A stretch of 64,000 nucleotides of DNA. Origin: Coriaria nepalensis (taxonomy: Eukaryota > Streptophyta > Magnoliopsida > Cucurbitales > Coriariaceae). Positions 42,329 to 55,621 of the stretch are shown here, piece by piece; positions within the stretch are counted from its first letter, which is position 1, and each line of letters starts with the position of its first letter. The translations under genes and the position numbers were made by a program. The notes beneath the pieces are model-generated. The model did no database searches, was not told the DNA's origin, and was given only the letters and a program-made list of their open reading frames with translations. The stretch is from NCBI GenBank assembly GCA_027186245.1, contig CP114495.1, positions 9,292,501 through 9,356,500 on the forward strand. The letters run 5' to 3'.

Positions 42329-45300
42329 TTACTTGGCAGAGTACCAATTTTGCGCACACTTGGCGTCTACGGCAAGGTCAACTTTCAGAGGATTGTTTCC
42401 ATTGAATGGCTTAGACATGCATTCAACAACAATGGATTTGGCAAGTTCTGCTGATTCCGTCGGCCCTTCCAATATCACTTCATCATGAACCTGTTTTTTT
42501 TTTTTTTTTTTCAATTAATTGCACAAGATTTTGATACTTTCCAGGGGCCAAAAAAAAAAAAGAAAAGAAAGAAACTAGCAATACTATTAGACTAGGCTAG
42601 CTTCTTAGTGAGAGAGGGAGAGATGAATTAACCTGCAAGAGAAGCCTCCATCCAAGTTGCTTTAATATTTGATTTTTTGATATTTCCAACATGGCACACA
42701 TGGCGACATCAGCAGCACTGCCCTGTAGTTGTACAATCAATAAGATTTAGGCTCCTTTCTGTACACTTAAATATAGGCATAAAAGTGGACTTTGTGAGCT
42801 CAATTTGGACTCTCGAGTCTAAACTAGACAGAAAAATTAAATGCTCCCAAATGGAGCCTAAGTTGAGCTTTTGGTCGAGTGTTTGAATCTATTAAAGATT
42901 CGATTTTCCCATTTGGATCATTGTTTCTCGATATAATAGAGAAACTTGAGTAGAAAATATCATGACAGTTGGAGAATAAAGAATATGAACCTGGACAGGG
43001 GTGTTAATAGCAGCCCTTTCGATATGCCCTCTTTGGGAACCAGTAGTTTGGGACATTAAAGGGAACAGGCGTTGACGCCCTAGCAAAGTGTGAACACAAC
43101 TATGCTCACGAGCTTCTTTCTTACGCTCCTCTTGCCAAATGCGAACCTCTTTTCTATCATTATACCATAGGTCAACTGTCCTCTTGGCCTCGTCTACTGG
43201 AACCTGGAAAAAACAATAAATAATAAAATAAAAAAGAGGAAAAAAATGACTCCTAAGTTCATATGGATAAATATTGTACGATTTTAAATAAGGGAAGATG
43301 AAAGTTTTCCATGATTCAACCAAGGGTCCATACGGAAAGTTTAGAGTTTCAAATGCTGAATCAAGTGGACCCTTAGTATTGGCAGTGTACCTTCCAATCT
43401 CGAGCTAGGCCAATTGCAGTTTTCCCGTATGCAATTGAAAAGTTAAGCATTTTAGCTTTCCTTCTTTCAGAACCAAAGGCATCCTAGGTAAACGAAAATG
43501 AAAACGAAAATAAGAAAAATCAAAACCGAATAATAATGGTAGTAATAACTAGTTAATTACCAGGATGAGTTAATATAATACCAAATGAACAAAACAAACC
43601 AAAGACTGATTCTTACCTTTAACAATGGCACTGGGGGTTTATCTTCACCAGGTTGTGGATCCCACTCGAGAAGAACATTTCCTTCTTCTACTGCTTCACG
43701 AATATGAGGGTACATATTCATTGCCGTCCTGGAATGGAAATCTCCACCAGCTTTGAAGGCATTGAGCATACTCTTACAATTGGTTAGATGGGCAAGAATC
43801 CGAAGTTCCAGCTGTGCAATGAATTACATTTCACTCAATAAATCAAATCTTGTGTAAATTTTGAGGGGGTGATGAGGAAGAGAGAGAAAGAGAGAGAGAA
43901 CTTACCTGTCCATAATCAGCCACAACAAGGGAGTTTCCAGGTGCAGCAATAAATGCCTGACGAATCTTATATCGGTCCTTCTCAAGAGCTGGTTGATTCT
44001 GATTTAAGAAAAAAAAAAATATTACAAAATTTTTAATTTCCACCAGATGAGCAATACAGATGGTTATTTAAGTAAATCCATGGAGCTTATGTATCATGAA
44101 GCAGTTGAGCAGAAGATCAAACATATCCTATATGATCCATCACTAGCTGATAAATGTGAGTTTAAAAATACAAGTGTGAACCTGCAAATTTGGTCTTCTA
44201 GCTGATAAACGCCCGGTTTCTGTGTTGATATTTAGTGAACAATGAATACGACCATTCTTCCCAGATATATGATTTCCCTGTGGTAGAAATATCAAGCTTT
44301 CAACAAACTGCCTAATAAACTTCGACTACAAAGTAATGATTCAGAATGACAATCCTTGGTAAATTTGAACTAAAAGGTAATTTTCAACTCATAAAAAGTG
44401 CAAGAATACAGGTTCATCAAAGGGCGGCGCAGAAAAAAAAAAGACTAAAATTACCTGCAAGGGAAGGATAAAATTGGAGATCAAAGAGTCAATGGAGCAA
44501 ACTTGACACAAAGCAGCAATTGCATGGCAAGCTTCCCTCCCAACTTCTTTCGAATCAAATGCTTCCAAAGCTGTTCCAAACATAGAATAGTCCACATCCT
44601 CAGAAGAATTTGTTTCCTTTCCTTTTGTCACTTCATGACTCTCTGTTTCAAGAGTATTTTCAGCATCAACCTCATCTTCACAATGCAATCCAGAATCATC
44701 ATCGTTGATAAAATCAAAATCTGCAGAGACCTTCCCAGCTAAAGTCTTAAGAGCATCACCGCTCACTGATGGCCAACCAGTTGCTGTATATTTCTCAACA
44801 GGCAGAGTATGTCCAATACTACGCAGCATGATATTTCTAAATTTAGTGGCGGTCTTCTTTCCTTCCTCAATCACATTTTCGGTGTTGGGAATTTTGAAGG
44901 TCCTTTCTTCAGGAAGGAATTCATTTGGGTCCTTACTGCAACACGAAGAAAATTATAATTCACTTCAAATGTACCGAAGATAACTTTTCTTCTATTTCAC
45001 TAGACTTTCGACATAAATATTATATTTTCAGAATTCACGACTAATGGTTTCCTCCAACAGAAAAATTGGAAATGCATCATCTTTCAGACAAAATAGAGTC
45101 TTCTTCAATCAAAAGTTATCATCACCTAAAAACCTAAACTTCAATATTGAATATTTAAGGAAATAATAAATTTCATTTTTTATTTTTTCCAAAATGAGGG
45201 AGAGCTCAATGTAAAAAAAAAAAACCAATCAAACACAGCAAACCTGTTTGCAATGCCACCAAAAAGAAGCGTGCGTAATTGGGCATCACTTCCCACATTC

Positions 45301-48202
45301 ATGTGATTTGCATCAGGGCAGTACCTTGAAGCCCACTTGCGAAATCTATTTACAGCAACCTCTTGCTCTGATTTGGCCAACTTCTCAATCTCAGTAAGAT
45401 AAGCTCGATCGACCAACATTCCCTCAGTTTCCATTTTGACGAGAAGCTCGCCAAATGGTTGCCAGTATTGTTTGTAGAAGTCAAACATGGATTTGTTGGA
45501 AACTATTTTTCCATCAATTTTCCATGACTTTTCAGAGAGTTTCTTTCTCAAGCTTTCATAAAGTTTCAATGTGCATATTGCATCTAAGGAAGAATAACAT
45601 ACCCACGGTATGCGTTCTTCTTTTTGCAACTCTTCAACAGGGGCAATGGCAACAATTTTGCCTTCAGTTCCATCTTTCTTTACCTTTCTCTTTCCAAATA
45701 TGGTTTTCATAGATACTTTACCAATCAAATCTTTTTCTTGGTCCAATTTAGCCCCAGACATGACCTTTGAGTCACTGCTAAGGGCTTCAAGAGAATAGCC
45801 ACCAATTGCTCTCCTTGATGAATCCCATAATCGTGCCATATGCATTGTATCAGCATGAAAACCCGAGAGCTTAAGCCCGTAGTTTTCCATGACATGATTA
45901 TCAAAGCTATAGTTGTGCCATACCTAGAGCAAGGGTAGGTCATTTGTCACATTCTTGTTAGTTTGTGAGTAGGAATCTAATTACATGCAAACTTCAGTTC
46001 AATTCATTTCAAGCATAGGGATTCAAATCATTCATCATTCCAATTTCACTTAAGAACAAGGACTCCCTGGTATCAAAAGTGAGGAAATGTAAATCTTGAA
46101 AACATTCAGTGGGTCCCACCACCTGTAAAATCTATTATTTCTAAAAGTACCTGGAAATCCCTCATATGAAATTTATGAAACAAACATGGAGAATATTTTG
46201 TAACTATGTTCAAACAAAATCCATTTATATTCTGACCATAAAAATTGGGACTCGAATGAAATTCTTCAACTTAATTTTTGTTTTCAAATAATAAAATGAA
46301 TTTATAAATGAATTCAAACGAATTACTTGTGAAAGTAGTTGCAACAGGAGTAGGTGTTTGATAAATTAATGACAACAAAGCATAATTTTCCAACTAGAGT
46401 AAATTCATTAAGGGGTGCAATAGAAATTTTGGCTGAAAGGGAGATGAAATAACCTTTTTAATAGATGGATCTTCAAAAAATGGGGCAAACTGAAGCAACA
46501 ATTCCTTGCCTCCACCGTCAAGAATGTCTACCCAGATACAAGATTTCCCATTTCCAAAATCTGCTGTTGGTCCAGAATATATACTGAAGCATATTATTTC
46601 ACCGTGGTCAACTGGTGTTTCTTGTTTGACATCAATCTTTGCCACCTTTACAAAAATTCACTTAAATATTACACTAGGCCACAAATATGCGAATATGCCT
46701 TGTTACACTTTACATATTCATGGATGTGGCAATATAAAAGCGTCTATCACAAGGTAAATGTAAGTAGCTGGGAAAAAAAATGTAGCTTGAGGTATAGTTC
46801 TACCTCTGTATCACAAGCATGAACAAGATGCCTGTACTGGTTAGTGAGCATTGCAACGACTTCCTTTGCAGCAGATATACTAGTAACAACACAGACATTG
46901 TCATATATGCCACTAAGCTTCTCCCGAATTTCATTTGGTTTCAGGGTTTTGGCACTTCTATAACTCTGCACTTTAGGAGCTTTCCCATTGGCTATGTCCA
47001 TTTTTGCTGCAGTAGAAGCTGATTCAGAGATTTTGTTTCTCTCATTCTCCAAGATTTTCCTTGGTAATGAACCATTGGAGTTGGCAACTTTTTCCAAAAT
47101 AGGTTTCATAGATGGATGCAGCTTATTTGGCCCATTCAGTGTGATATTATATACATTGTTTCCCATATGAGGCGACTCATTTTGAAGATGAGAGTAATTC
47201 CCACCATTTAAAGGATGGGTATAATTCTTGTTTCTGAAGTTCTCCCTTTTCTCAGGAGAAGGGGAATCAGGTAAGTCAAAATCCACGGGTTTTTGTATAA
47301 CCTCCAGGTTTTTTGCATCAGGCATTTGAACTAAAGGTTGTTTATCAGTATAACCAGTACTTGCTTTAGACATATCTCGATTACTTGGCATATGACCATC
47401 ATAGAAGGGGATTTTTTCATAAACACTGAAATCTTGTCGGAGCTGCTCTTTCTCTCTCCTCCAGGCACTTATACTAGAATTTGACATCATTCCACCGTCA
47501 TCATATCCATGAGTCTCAACAAATGAGCTAGTATTTAAAGACTGGCTATGCCTAGACCGAAAAGGACCACTAGTCATAGCATGGTTCGGAAAACAACTAT
47601 CTGCTCCCTCGGCTGTGCTAATTTCACACCTAAAATTCATGTCAAGAAGTAAACATAAGAAAATGGTGCAAATATTTGATGAATTACAATCATCAAATTT
47701 CTCTTTCTTCAATGAAAAGAAATAAATCTTGCAATCACAAGAGAAGAAAAACATCCATGGCAGCCACAAGATTATGTTCCCGCATGCATTAACTATGAAA
47801 ACACTTCAGATTTTCGGCATAATTTACGTCCTATATACTTCAAATAAAAAACCACACAATGAGTAAACGTTATATATCCTCAACGAACAAGCATAAACCC
47901 TATGAAATGAAACCCTACTTCTCCATTTGAGCAAAAACCACAAACATTATACTTAAAACCAACAAGCGCTATACTTCTAACTCCATTACAGAATCAATTT
48001 CTAAAGAACACTAAGAAAAATAATCATTAAAAAAAGACATTTGATGTAAGATAAGAGGGTTTATAAACCTGTGAAGAACTCTAGAGGAAGCTCGAAAAGG
48101 AACAGAGGAGAAACCCATTGCCATGGAGTTAGACCGGAGACAGCACCGGTAAATTAACGGAGTTAACGGAGTCGTATGGGTGGAAGAGACACCCATAGCC
48201 AT
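42329..48202 (-). CDS. Organellar DNA polymerase I (PolI-like A/B)
   Basis: A long multi-exon gene. ATG 48202 opens a Ser/Arg-rich presequence (MAMGVSSTHTTPLTPLIYRC) suited to plastid/mitochondrial import. A long, poorly conserved exon follows (46820-47640). The 3'-5' exonuclease motifs are complete: HACDTEV, NYSFDNHV and YSSLDAICTL. Polymerase motifs are motif A DYGQLELRILAHLTN (with Gly where bacterial PolI has Ser), motif B RRKAKMLNFSIAYGKT, and motif C LLLQVHDEVI. The end is CAQNWYSAK, with the stop at 42329-42331. Internal exons read consistently (PVDEAKRTVDLWYNDRKEV, RAAINTPVQ, MLNAFKAGGDFHSRTAMNMYP). This is the nuclear-encoded replicase/repair polymerase of plant mitochondria and plastids. 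I cannot decide between the A and B paralogs. No disabling change was seen. A second in-frame Met lies at about 48124. Confidence 0.92.
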
Positions 48203-49079
48203 CAGCTCTGCAACTTTCCCCAGCTTGCTGCTTATAGGAGGAGCCGTCTTGTTAAAGATAAATAGTTCTGCGTGGCAGAGCCCGTAAATATCGCGGTTTT
48301 CACGGTCTTGGTTATCTCTGCTCACAAACAAGTAGGCCTAAGCATGGTCGAGCAGAACAAGAGCAGGGGACGCAGCCAATTCTAGAGAGACAAAGTGAGG
48401 AGAGAGAGAGAGAGACGGAGGTGCGCCGAGAGGAAGACACTGAAAAGTTAAACCCTGAAAAACCCCAATAATTCGGACTTATTATATGGCCGGAGAAGAT
48501 AATATTACGCCAGCTATTATTTTATTTATTTATTTATACAATAATTACTTATTGTTTATTGTTTTGTGTCTTTTGTTTATTTCTCAATAAGACCTTGAAG
48601 TTCATTAAATTTAATTTTGGCCATCAAATAGTTTTCAAAATTACATTTAAACCCACTGAGAAGTCATGTTGGCAAGTTCATAAATTCTTGTAAAGTTTCT
48701 TGAATGTTTGTACATATTTTTTGTCTCAACAGTTAAAAAACATGAACTGTATTCAAATTGTCCGGATTAGAATTTTTCCGATTTCAGATCCGAAATTCAA
48801 TTTGCATCGATAATATTCAATAATCCTTGAGAGGAAAAGATATATGATATATGCTCAAAATAATCGTTAATAAGGTAATGAAATTAGGGTTATACTATAA
48901 GCAGCAGATTTTTAACATAATTAAAAAATAAATAAATAAAAGATATACATGCACATTACAAAATCCCAAAGCTCCTCACCATTTTTTTTTTTTTTTTTCC
49001 TTTTCTTCTCCTTAATTTCACCCCTCAATGTATTCTTCTTTCCTCATTATTTTTCTTCCATACATGAAAAGTATGATTA
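48203..49079. other. Polymerase promoter and kinase 3' region
   Basis: Promoter and leader of the DNA polymerase gene (GA-rich at about 48395-48420), AT-rich DNA, and the 3'UTR of the kinase on the same strand (poly-T run at about 48982-48998). Confidence 0.4.
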
Positions 49080-51432
49080 TTAATTCCCTCCACTATTACT
49101 CTCTCCTCCTCCGACAACCTCATCGGCCTTATTTCCGGATAAATATTCGAGAGCAATAACTACGTCGCTAATCAGAGGCCGAGTGCTTGCTTCTTCCTGA
49201 AGACACATGGCTGCAACTGCTAGAGCTTGATAGAGAGCCTTTACAGGGTAATCACTCCCTAGCAATGGATCCACCATCAATGTAAACTTCCTCTTGTCTC
49301 TGAATAGGGGTTGTGCCTGCAAAAAGAAAGGAACCCAATGTAAGCCTTTCAACTGTTGATGGATAGACATAAAAATGTCATCTCAAAAGCTTTAAGATAT
49401 AGATGGAAAACTATACTTACCACCCCTAAATTTTCAAACAACTATACTTACTCGGCATCATGCTAAGTAGGCATGTCACGGCACCATAATTGCAAATAAA
49501 ACACCATTTTTTAAAATTATTTTTAACTGAAAAAGGTAACTAAAAAAAAAAGAGTTAAATAGTTGGTGTCAAAAATGAAAACAAAGATCTATATACAATC
49601 ATGATGACATGGCATGTCTATTCAGCATGCCAAATCACCATGTTGATAATAAACAAACGAGAAAATGATACTAAAGGGGGTTGTCTAGGTTTTTTTTTTT
49701 TTTAATCTTTTAAAGAGATAAGAAGTGTATGTCTAGTTTCTAAAAACGTGAGAGAACCGGGGGGGATAGGTCTTTATATTTGAAAGTTTAGAGGTGGTAG
49801 GTCTTAATATTTGAAAGTTTAGAGGTGGTAAGTCTTAATATTTGAAAGTTTAGAGGTGGTAAGTCTTAATATTTGAAAGTTTAGAGGTGGTAAGTCTTGT
49901 TTACTCTATGGGAAGATACAATTCATGCCAATTTATGAACACTTCAAGAAACAATGAAAACGTACCCAAGTAACTAGATTCTGCTCTTGAGAAGGTCTTG
50001 TATTGTCTATAACTCTCCTTCCAGTAATTATCTCCAAAAACACAACTCCATAGCTGTATACATCCGATTTTGTGGTCAGTTGTCCAGTAAGAGCATACTC
50101 AGGAGCACAATAGCCGTAGGTTCCCATAACTCTTGTGGAGACATGGGTCTTATCCCCTGTGGGACCCAACTTTGCCAGCCCAAAATCAGATAGTTTCGGG
50201 TTGAAATTTTCGTCCAATAAAATGTTTGATGCTTTGAAATCTCGGTATATCACAGGGGGATTGGCTGTTTCGTGTAAGTACTCAAGCCCTCTTGCCGCAC
50301 CTTCCGCAATTTTCATCCTTGTATTCCAATCGAGGGGCTGCTTATCCGGACCTAACTCTGAAAAAGGAAAAAAAAAAGGGCGAGTTTGTTATCAGAAATT
50401 AAATCTTTAAGAATGCACTTTCAAAGCTTATTGATTAAGCCAACACTAAAGATGACCCTTCATTTTGGCAAGAAAGCATCTCATGCATGTGAGAGGTGAT
50501 GGTGGCTCTAACATCGCTACATGAAAAAACAGATAAAAAAATGCATACCGAGAAGATGATCTTCAAGGGAACCATTAGCCATGAATTCATAAACCAAAAT
50601 CCTCTGGTCACCATCAGCACAATATCCGACCAAATTGACAAGGTTAGGGTGGTGAAGAAGACTCAACATCAGAACTTCTACTAGAAATTCTCTGTTTCCT
50701 TGAAATCCATTTCTGTCAAGTTTCTTCACAGCAACAGTCTGAGAAAATTAAAAAATAAAAAAAGGTGAAAAATGAGAAACCTCACATTTTGATTGTTTTA
50801 ACATATATAAACAAAGAGAGAAAGAGTTGAGAGAAGGAAGGTACTTGATTCATGCATTCAAGATGGCCTTTGTAAACTCTTCCAAAGCCTCCTTCTCCTA
50901 TAAGATTCTCAAGGCTGAAGTTGTTCGTCGCAACATTTAGCTCGTGGAAAGTGAAGATCTTAACTGCGATGTTTCCTTTCCCAATCTTCTTTACCTCTTC
51001 GGTTATATATCTTCGCCTACTGCTGTCTGCAAGATTTTAAAAAGATAACCATATTTTCAATCACGCCATCAAGATCTTTATGGAAAAACAAAGTAGCTGC
51101 TAATGCAAATGTTATCGATAAATTTTCTACACTCTTGGGATTTCTATATGATGTTTTATATCGCTTATAGGCGTGCTTCTGATTCTACAAACTAGCTTAA
51201 GCTTTTTGGTGCGACAAAGGACCCACCATTTTCCAGAATCACAACGTCAATATATATATATTGGAGTATATGAACAAAGCAATTGATTTACAAAAGAGAA
51301 AATGTTACCAGATTTGAAGGAGATATTAGCAAATGAGGCCAGAGTTTTGGTGTCATGATACTCCTTTATGCTCCTTTTCAATGATCTCCTGTTAATTTTC
51401 TCCTCTGAAACACAACATCCGAAGCAACTCAT
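49080..51432 (-). CDS. PBS1-like (PBL) receptor-like cytoplasmic kinase, RLCK-VII
   Basis: The first exon (51309-51432) encodes [12 protein letters not shown], whose Cys cluster is a likely S-acylation anchor to the plasma membrane. Later exons encode [17 protein letters not shown], the glycine loop [28 protein letters not shown] with the catalytic Lys, [25 protein letters not shown], the catalytic loop [21 protein letters not shown], the activation segment [37 protein letters not shown], and a C-terminal part ending [10 protein letters not shown] at stop 49080. All kinase essentials are present, so it should be active. RLCK-VII kinases relay signals from pattern-recognition and hormone receptors. 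The intron between 49370 and 49933 contains a 31-bp minisatellite. I do not assign a specific PBL number. Confidence 0.93.
49770..49898. repeat. 31-bp minisatellite, four copies, in a kinase intron
   Basis: Units starting GTCTTAATATTTGAAAGTTT lie at 49770, 49801, 49832 and 49863, with a partial fifth at 49894. The last three are identical or nearly so, and the first has T for A in one place. The array lies inside the penultimate intron of the PBL kinase gene. Confidence 0.92.
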
Positions 51433-52320
51433 TTTCCTTTTTCTTTTCCTCCTTTTTTTTCCCTCCTCTTTTTCACAAATAGTTCAATTCAACCGCCCTG
51501 ACCACCGCGAACGGATCTTTAGAAAATTGCATTGACTGTGAAAAATCTTCGGGAAAGGAAGTTTTCAAAACTAATGATTTTCCCAGCAGCCAAACACTTT
51601 TTTGCTAGGAAAAGAAATGAAAAATAAATAAGAAAAGAGAGAGAAATCCAAATAGAAATCCAAACCAATGCACCAAGGACAGAAGAAGGATTAAGGGGGG
51701 GAAAATGCAGGAAGGAATGCGAGAAACAAAAACCCTAAGTCCGGTGGGGGGAAAAACCAGATTCGGATCTCGTCCCTCGAAAAGAAGAAAAATTTTCCCC
51801 AACGTAATGGTTGTTTCGCTTCAATCCTCATCTCCAGACCCATTGAGCTTGGGAATGGCGGAAGAATCGGTCAACTTTTACTAAATTTAGGGACAGAAAG
51901 AGAGACGAAGAGGGACTTTGGATCAACAAATTCTGTTCTGTAATCTTCAACAGTTTGTGGTAAATTATTACTTTTTTTTGCCAATCAAAAGAGCATATTA
52001 TTGAGAAGGAGAAAGACTCAGAGCAAACATACTTTGAAATGTATTTTAATGACGTATAATATTAAAAATTTAATATTAAAAATTAATATTTTTTTAATAA
52101 TTATTAAAAAAATTAAATATTTTTAATTTCTTTCTTAATACAGTTCAAAACAGAATACTAACCCTTCGTAGCATCATCAGGTAGACAGCCTTATGGAAGT
52201 GGCTCAGGCTTGTCCTGGTATTTTAGAATGGGCACAGAATGGTATCTTCTACGTTGTTATCTTCTTTTTAAGTTGTTATGCCTAATTTCTACGTTGATTC
52301 AGTGTAATGAGTTGTTGTTG
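51433..52320. other. Kinase promoter and AT-rich intergenic DNA
   Basis: Holds the leader and promoter of the PBL kinase to about 51960. A strongly AT-rich block follows at 52050-52140. The stretch 52150-52320 may be upstream intron or exon residue of the APX fragment. Confidence 0.4.
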
Positions 52321-52329
52321 TGTTCTTAT

Positions 52330-52710
52330 TACAGATGGCACTCGGCTGGAACCTTTGACAAGGTGAGCATGACTGGAGGTCCGTTTGGAACTACTAAGAA
52401 TCCGACTGAGCTAGCTCCTGGCGCTGACAAATGGCCTTGACATCGCTGTGTGGCTTTTCGAGCCTATCAAGGAACAGTTCCATATCCTCTACTACCTTGA
52501 CTTCTATCAGGTGTAGATAGCGATCAATTTCATTTCTTATATTTATTTGTTTGTTTTCTGATGTTCTGGAATATGTTTTATCTTCGTCCTTTATTGGTTT
52601 TGTTAGTAATAACTGTAACTTGTGAATTTTGATCTGTAAGAGTTGGCCGGAGTTGTAGCTGTTGAGGTTACTGGTGGGCCTGAAGTTCTGTCACCCTGGC
52701 AGAGAGGTGA
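52330..52710 (+). pseudogene. Ascorbate peroxidase (cytosolic APX) gene fragment
   Basis: After an acceptor-like TTACAG the sequence reads [31 protein letters not shown], the APX distal-His region, where His follows Trp. One frame change later it continues as [26 protein letters not shown]. An intron-like gap follows (about 52511-52640), then LAGVVAVEVTGGPEV with HPGR replaced by SPWQRGE. Everything before the active-site exon and after the GGPEV block is missing. Retention of an intron points to a DNA-level copy. Working APX removes hydrogen peroxide with ascorbate; this piece cannot. Confidence 0.85.
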
Positions 52711-52884
52711 GAATAGTTTTGTTTCCTTCATCGCCTCGTTCCCTTTCACCCTGCCATGGAGCTCCATGGAGCTTCGAGCTCCGTCATTGATGGAGCTTCC
52801 CGGAAGTTGGTCCTTTTTTTGTTTCCTTTTTCCGGGGCTACCTCCAGATCTTTTTTTTTTCCGGATCCGCCAAATGCGGTAGAA

Positions 52885-53570
52885 GATATTTAGAAAAAAA
52901 AACTGAAAATATAATTTTTTAACGATAATTTTATAATTATTAAAAATATATTTTTTTCTACACACATTTCAAAATATATCAAGAGATCCATCTCATTTCT
53001 AAAGGTAAAATAAAAAAGACAAACAAGATTAGCCAAATTATCAGCTACCCTATTGCTTTCCCTAAAAATGTGAGAAATCTCTAACGGGAAGGAATACAAC
53101 CAATTCTGAATGGAATTCCATTGTATAGAAACCATCCAGTCCAAGAATGAATTTTTCTTGATAGCCATAATTATCCAAAGCCTTAGATTCGCATTCTATC
53201 TTGGTAGGGAGAAAACCATGTAAAAGAACATATTGAATACAATAGAAAAGCGCACAAACTTCAACTTGGAAGCTATTGTTGCAGTTTAACGCACGAAAGA
53301 AGTAGCCACCACCGAACCTGAGACATCTTGAAAACCCTACGACGAGCACCTTTGACCAGACGGCCTTTTGAAAGAACCATCCACGTTCAATTTAAAGAAC
53401 TGGGTCGCAAGAGGAGACCACACACATAATAAAACCACTATTCTCGGATGCTTGGACCGACAAACACAGCCAAGATCATGCAAAATACCATTACCTCTCG
53501 TAATTACAGTATTACCCAGATTCATTGTTGAATTCAGATTATTTAACCAAGTCATCACCTTCCTGCTGAA
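52885..53570 (-). mobile_element. Non-LTR retrotransposon RNase H domain fragment
   Basis: On the minus strand, several frames together give the plant LINE-type RNase H fold: W.PL...FFKLNVDGSFK, GGYFFRALNCNNSFQVEVCALFYCIQYVL, IECESKAL, LDWMVSIQWNSIQNWL and ISHIFRESNRVADNLANL. The order and spacing are normal, but frameshifts separate the parts and no RT or endonuclease is present. Its upstream end lies exactly where the plant-mobile-domain homology of copy A starts (53570/53571), so an insertion or recombination placed it there. Confidence 0.82.
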
Positions 53571-55220
53571 AAAGTCAATGAAGAAGTCTTCCCCATTGCA
53601 ATTCATTTAGCTAGAGGTACTAGAATTGCTCTAGCATCATCTGTTCTTGCTAGCATATATAGGGATCTTGATTTGTTGAAGAAAGCTATGGCTTTTGATT
53701 CATACCGACCACGTCTTCTGCTGTGTTCGTTCTCCTTCTCAATTAGTTCAAGACTTCAAGTATGGATTTGGGAGAGATTTTTTAACATTTGGCCACAGCC
53801 GAATTCGATAGGTCAAAATGACCCAAGACTTGCCTGTTGAGAATCTGTAAATAGTTTAAATGTAAAGAGCATTAGGGCAGCTTCAGATTTCAGTGGGGAG
53901 TTTTTTCAATGGCGTCCATACGCAGAAAGTATTAACAATCGGTCAATTCTGAAGTTTTACCCAGAAATTTATCTTAATTCAAATGGGGATGAAGAGTTTC
54001 TCTCATTTGCTACATGTTTGAGAGTTTCTAGGCTGGATGGGTTAGGCCATATAGAAGATTACTTCCCAAATGGTGTTAGGAATATATACTTAGAATCGTG
54101 GAGGACACAATCAGAAGAGATGAAGAGGAGAAGTGATTTAGATTCTGTTCTCCTGGTTTTGAACCGAAGAAGAGAGAAGGTGATAACTTGAAAAGAAGCT
54201 TGCCGAAATTCGACCAAAACTCGAAAAGAAGAAGAAAAGCAAAGAATAGGGAATCATAATATTTGAAGCAGTTCGAGATAACTCAACGGGGTTGGAGACG
54301 TGAATCAATCGGACCGAGAAGAATGAGGGGGAAGAAAGATGTAGATCTTCTTATTCGGAAGAAGAAGATGAGGATAGCCTAACCATCGCAAAACACTTAT
54401 CGAAGAAGAAATCTATTAGGGAGAAGCATGGAGATATTGCTGACAATTATCTTCTGAGCATAGCTGAGAGGAGTCCAAATTGTTCAAGCACTAAGGATTG
54501 TGATCGTAGGAAAACAGAGAATGTTCCAGAAGAATTGAAGTCGGAAGATAGTGATTTTATGCACCCTTCATATGTATTACAACTAGCAATGCTGCAATGG
54601 CACTGGATTTTGGCATAGATTCGAGCAGCCCGATTTTGAGCTTGAAGCTAGTTTAAAGAGGTGTCAGACACTTGTTCAGGAGCTAAGTGCAAAAAAGGAA
54701 TCATGGTCTGTATTTTGTGCTCTTATTGATATCAAAATATATCATCTCTCTATCACTGTTTAATGAAGAACTGGACTGGATTGGAAAAGCAGAAACACAA
54801 AATGATTCTCCGAATTCCGCAATCCGACTCCGACTCCTGATGGAAATCGAACCGAAGCGGAATGAGAATCAAATACATGCCACAAGAAGTGTAAACATAC
54901 AGTTTTCAAAAGATAAGGAAAAGAAGAGAAAAGAAACATCCACATCCCTCAGAATGGATCTATTCATCAATGAAGATCATCAGTCCACTACTTTTGATAA
55001 CTTTTTGCAAACTACTCATCAAAGGGATGCAAAGAATTCAATTCCATATGGCTCTATATTTCATGAAAAAAGCTGTTCAGAAAAGATGGTAGAAATTTGG
55101 TATAAAGCAAAATGGCATCATCATCATCCCTCAGAAATCCAGTTCTCATCAACAAGAAAGAATCAGTCCACTACTTTTATTTTTGATCTTAAATATCATC
55201 ATCATAGGGATGCAATCTAA
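53571..55220 (+). pseudogene. Plant mobile domain (PMD) gene fragment, copy A
   Basis: Homologous to the PMD gene at 56634-57720. It begins in the middle of the domain: EEVFPIAIHLARGTRIALA, LASIYRDLDLLKKAMAFDSY, VWIWERFFNIWPQPNSIGQNDPRLAC then a stop, WRPYAESINNRSILKFYPEIY, FATCLRVSRLDGLGHIEDYFPNGVRNIYLESW. These are typical of the aminotransferase-like/MAIN-like plant mobile domain family, which is carried by transposons and also domesticated. Frames change between segments. The C-terminal part (54200-55220) is low-complexity, rich in Lys and Glu, with an open frame from 54687 that has no family match I know. The N-terminal half is missing and is replaced by the LINE RNase H fragment. Confidence 0.78.
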
Positions 55221-55621
55221 AAATCAAAAACTTTTTTCAAGTAAAAATTATGAAGTTTTAAGAGAAATTTGAATTGGCCCAAAATATACACCAAGGAAAA
55301 AGAAAGGATTTTTGAAAGAAAGCAGCATAGAAGAAGAAGACCACTTCATTCTGCTGAAGCTGAAGAGTTGCTAGAGGGGGGAAGCATATTGCAGAAATTA
55401 GGGTTGTGGTTTGCTTGGTTGGAATGGAAACGAATAGAACATATTGAATTGAACCCCAGATTTGGCACATCTTATTGGGCCGAGAGTTAGAATAGGCCGG
55501 TTTAACCCATATCCCATTCTACCACTGAGAGTTTGAGCCCAACAAATCAGCCCAGAAAAAATACAAAGTAAACAAAAAAAAAGAAGGGGGCTGAAGACTG
55601 GAGCAAGTCTTCTACCCCCTT

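Noticed and set aside
49987..50410. Plus-strand frames over the kinase gene
   Set aside because: They are antisense to the catalytic-loop and activation-segment exon of the PBL kinase.
52740..52810. Palindromic GGAGCTCCATGGAGCT region as a regulatory hairpin
   Set aside because: It is short and imperfect in extended form, and it lies in decayed DNA after the APX fragment with no gene to regulate.
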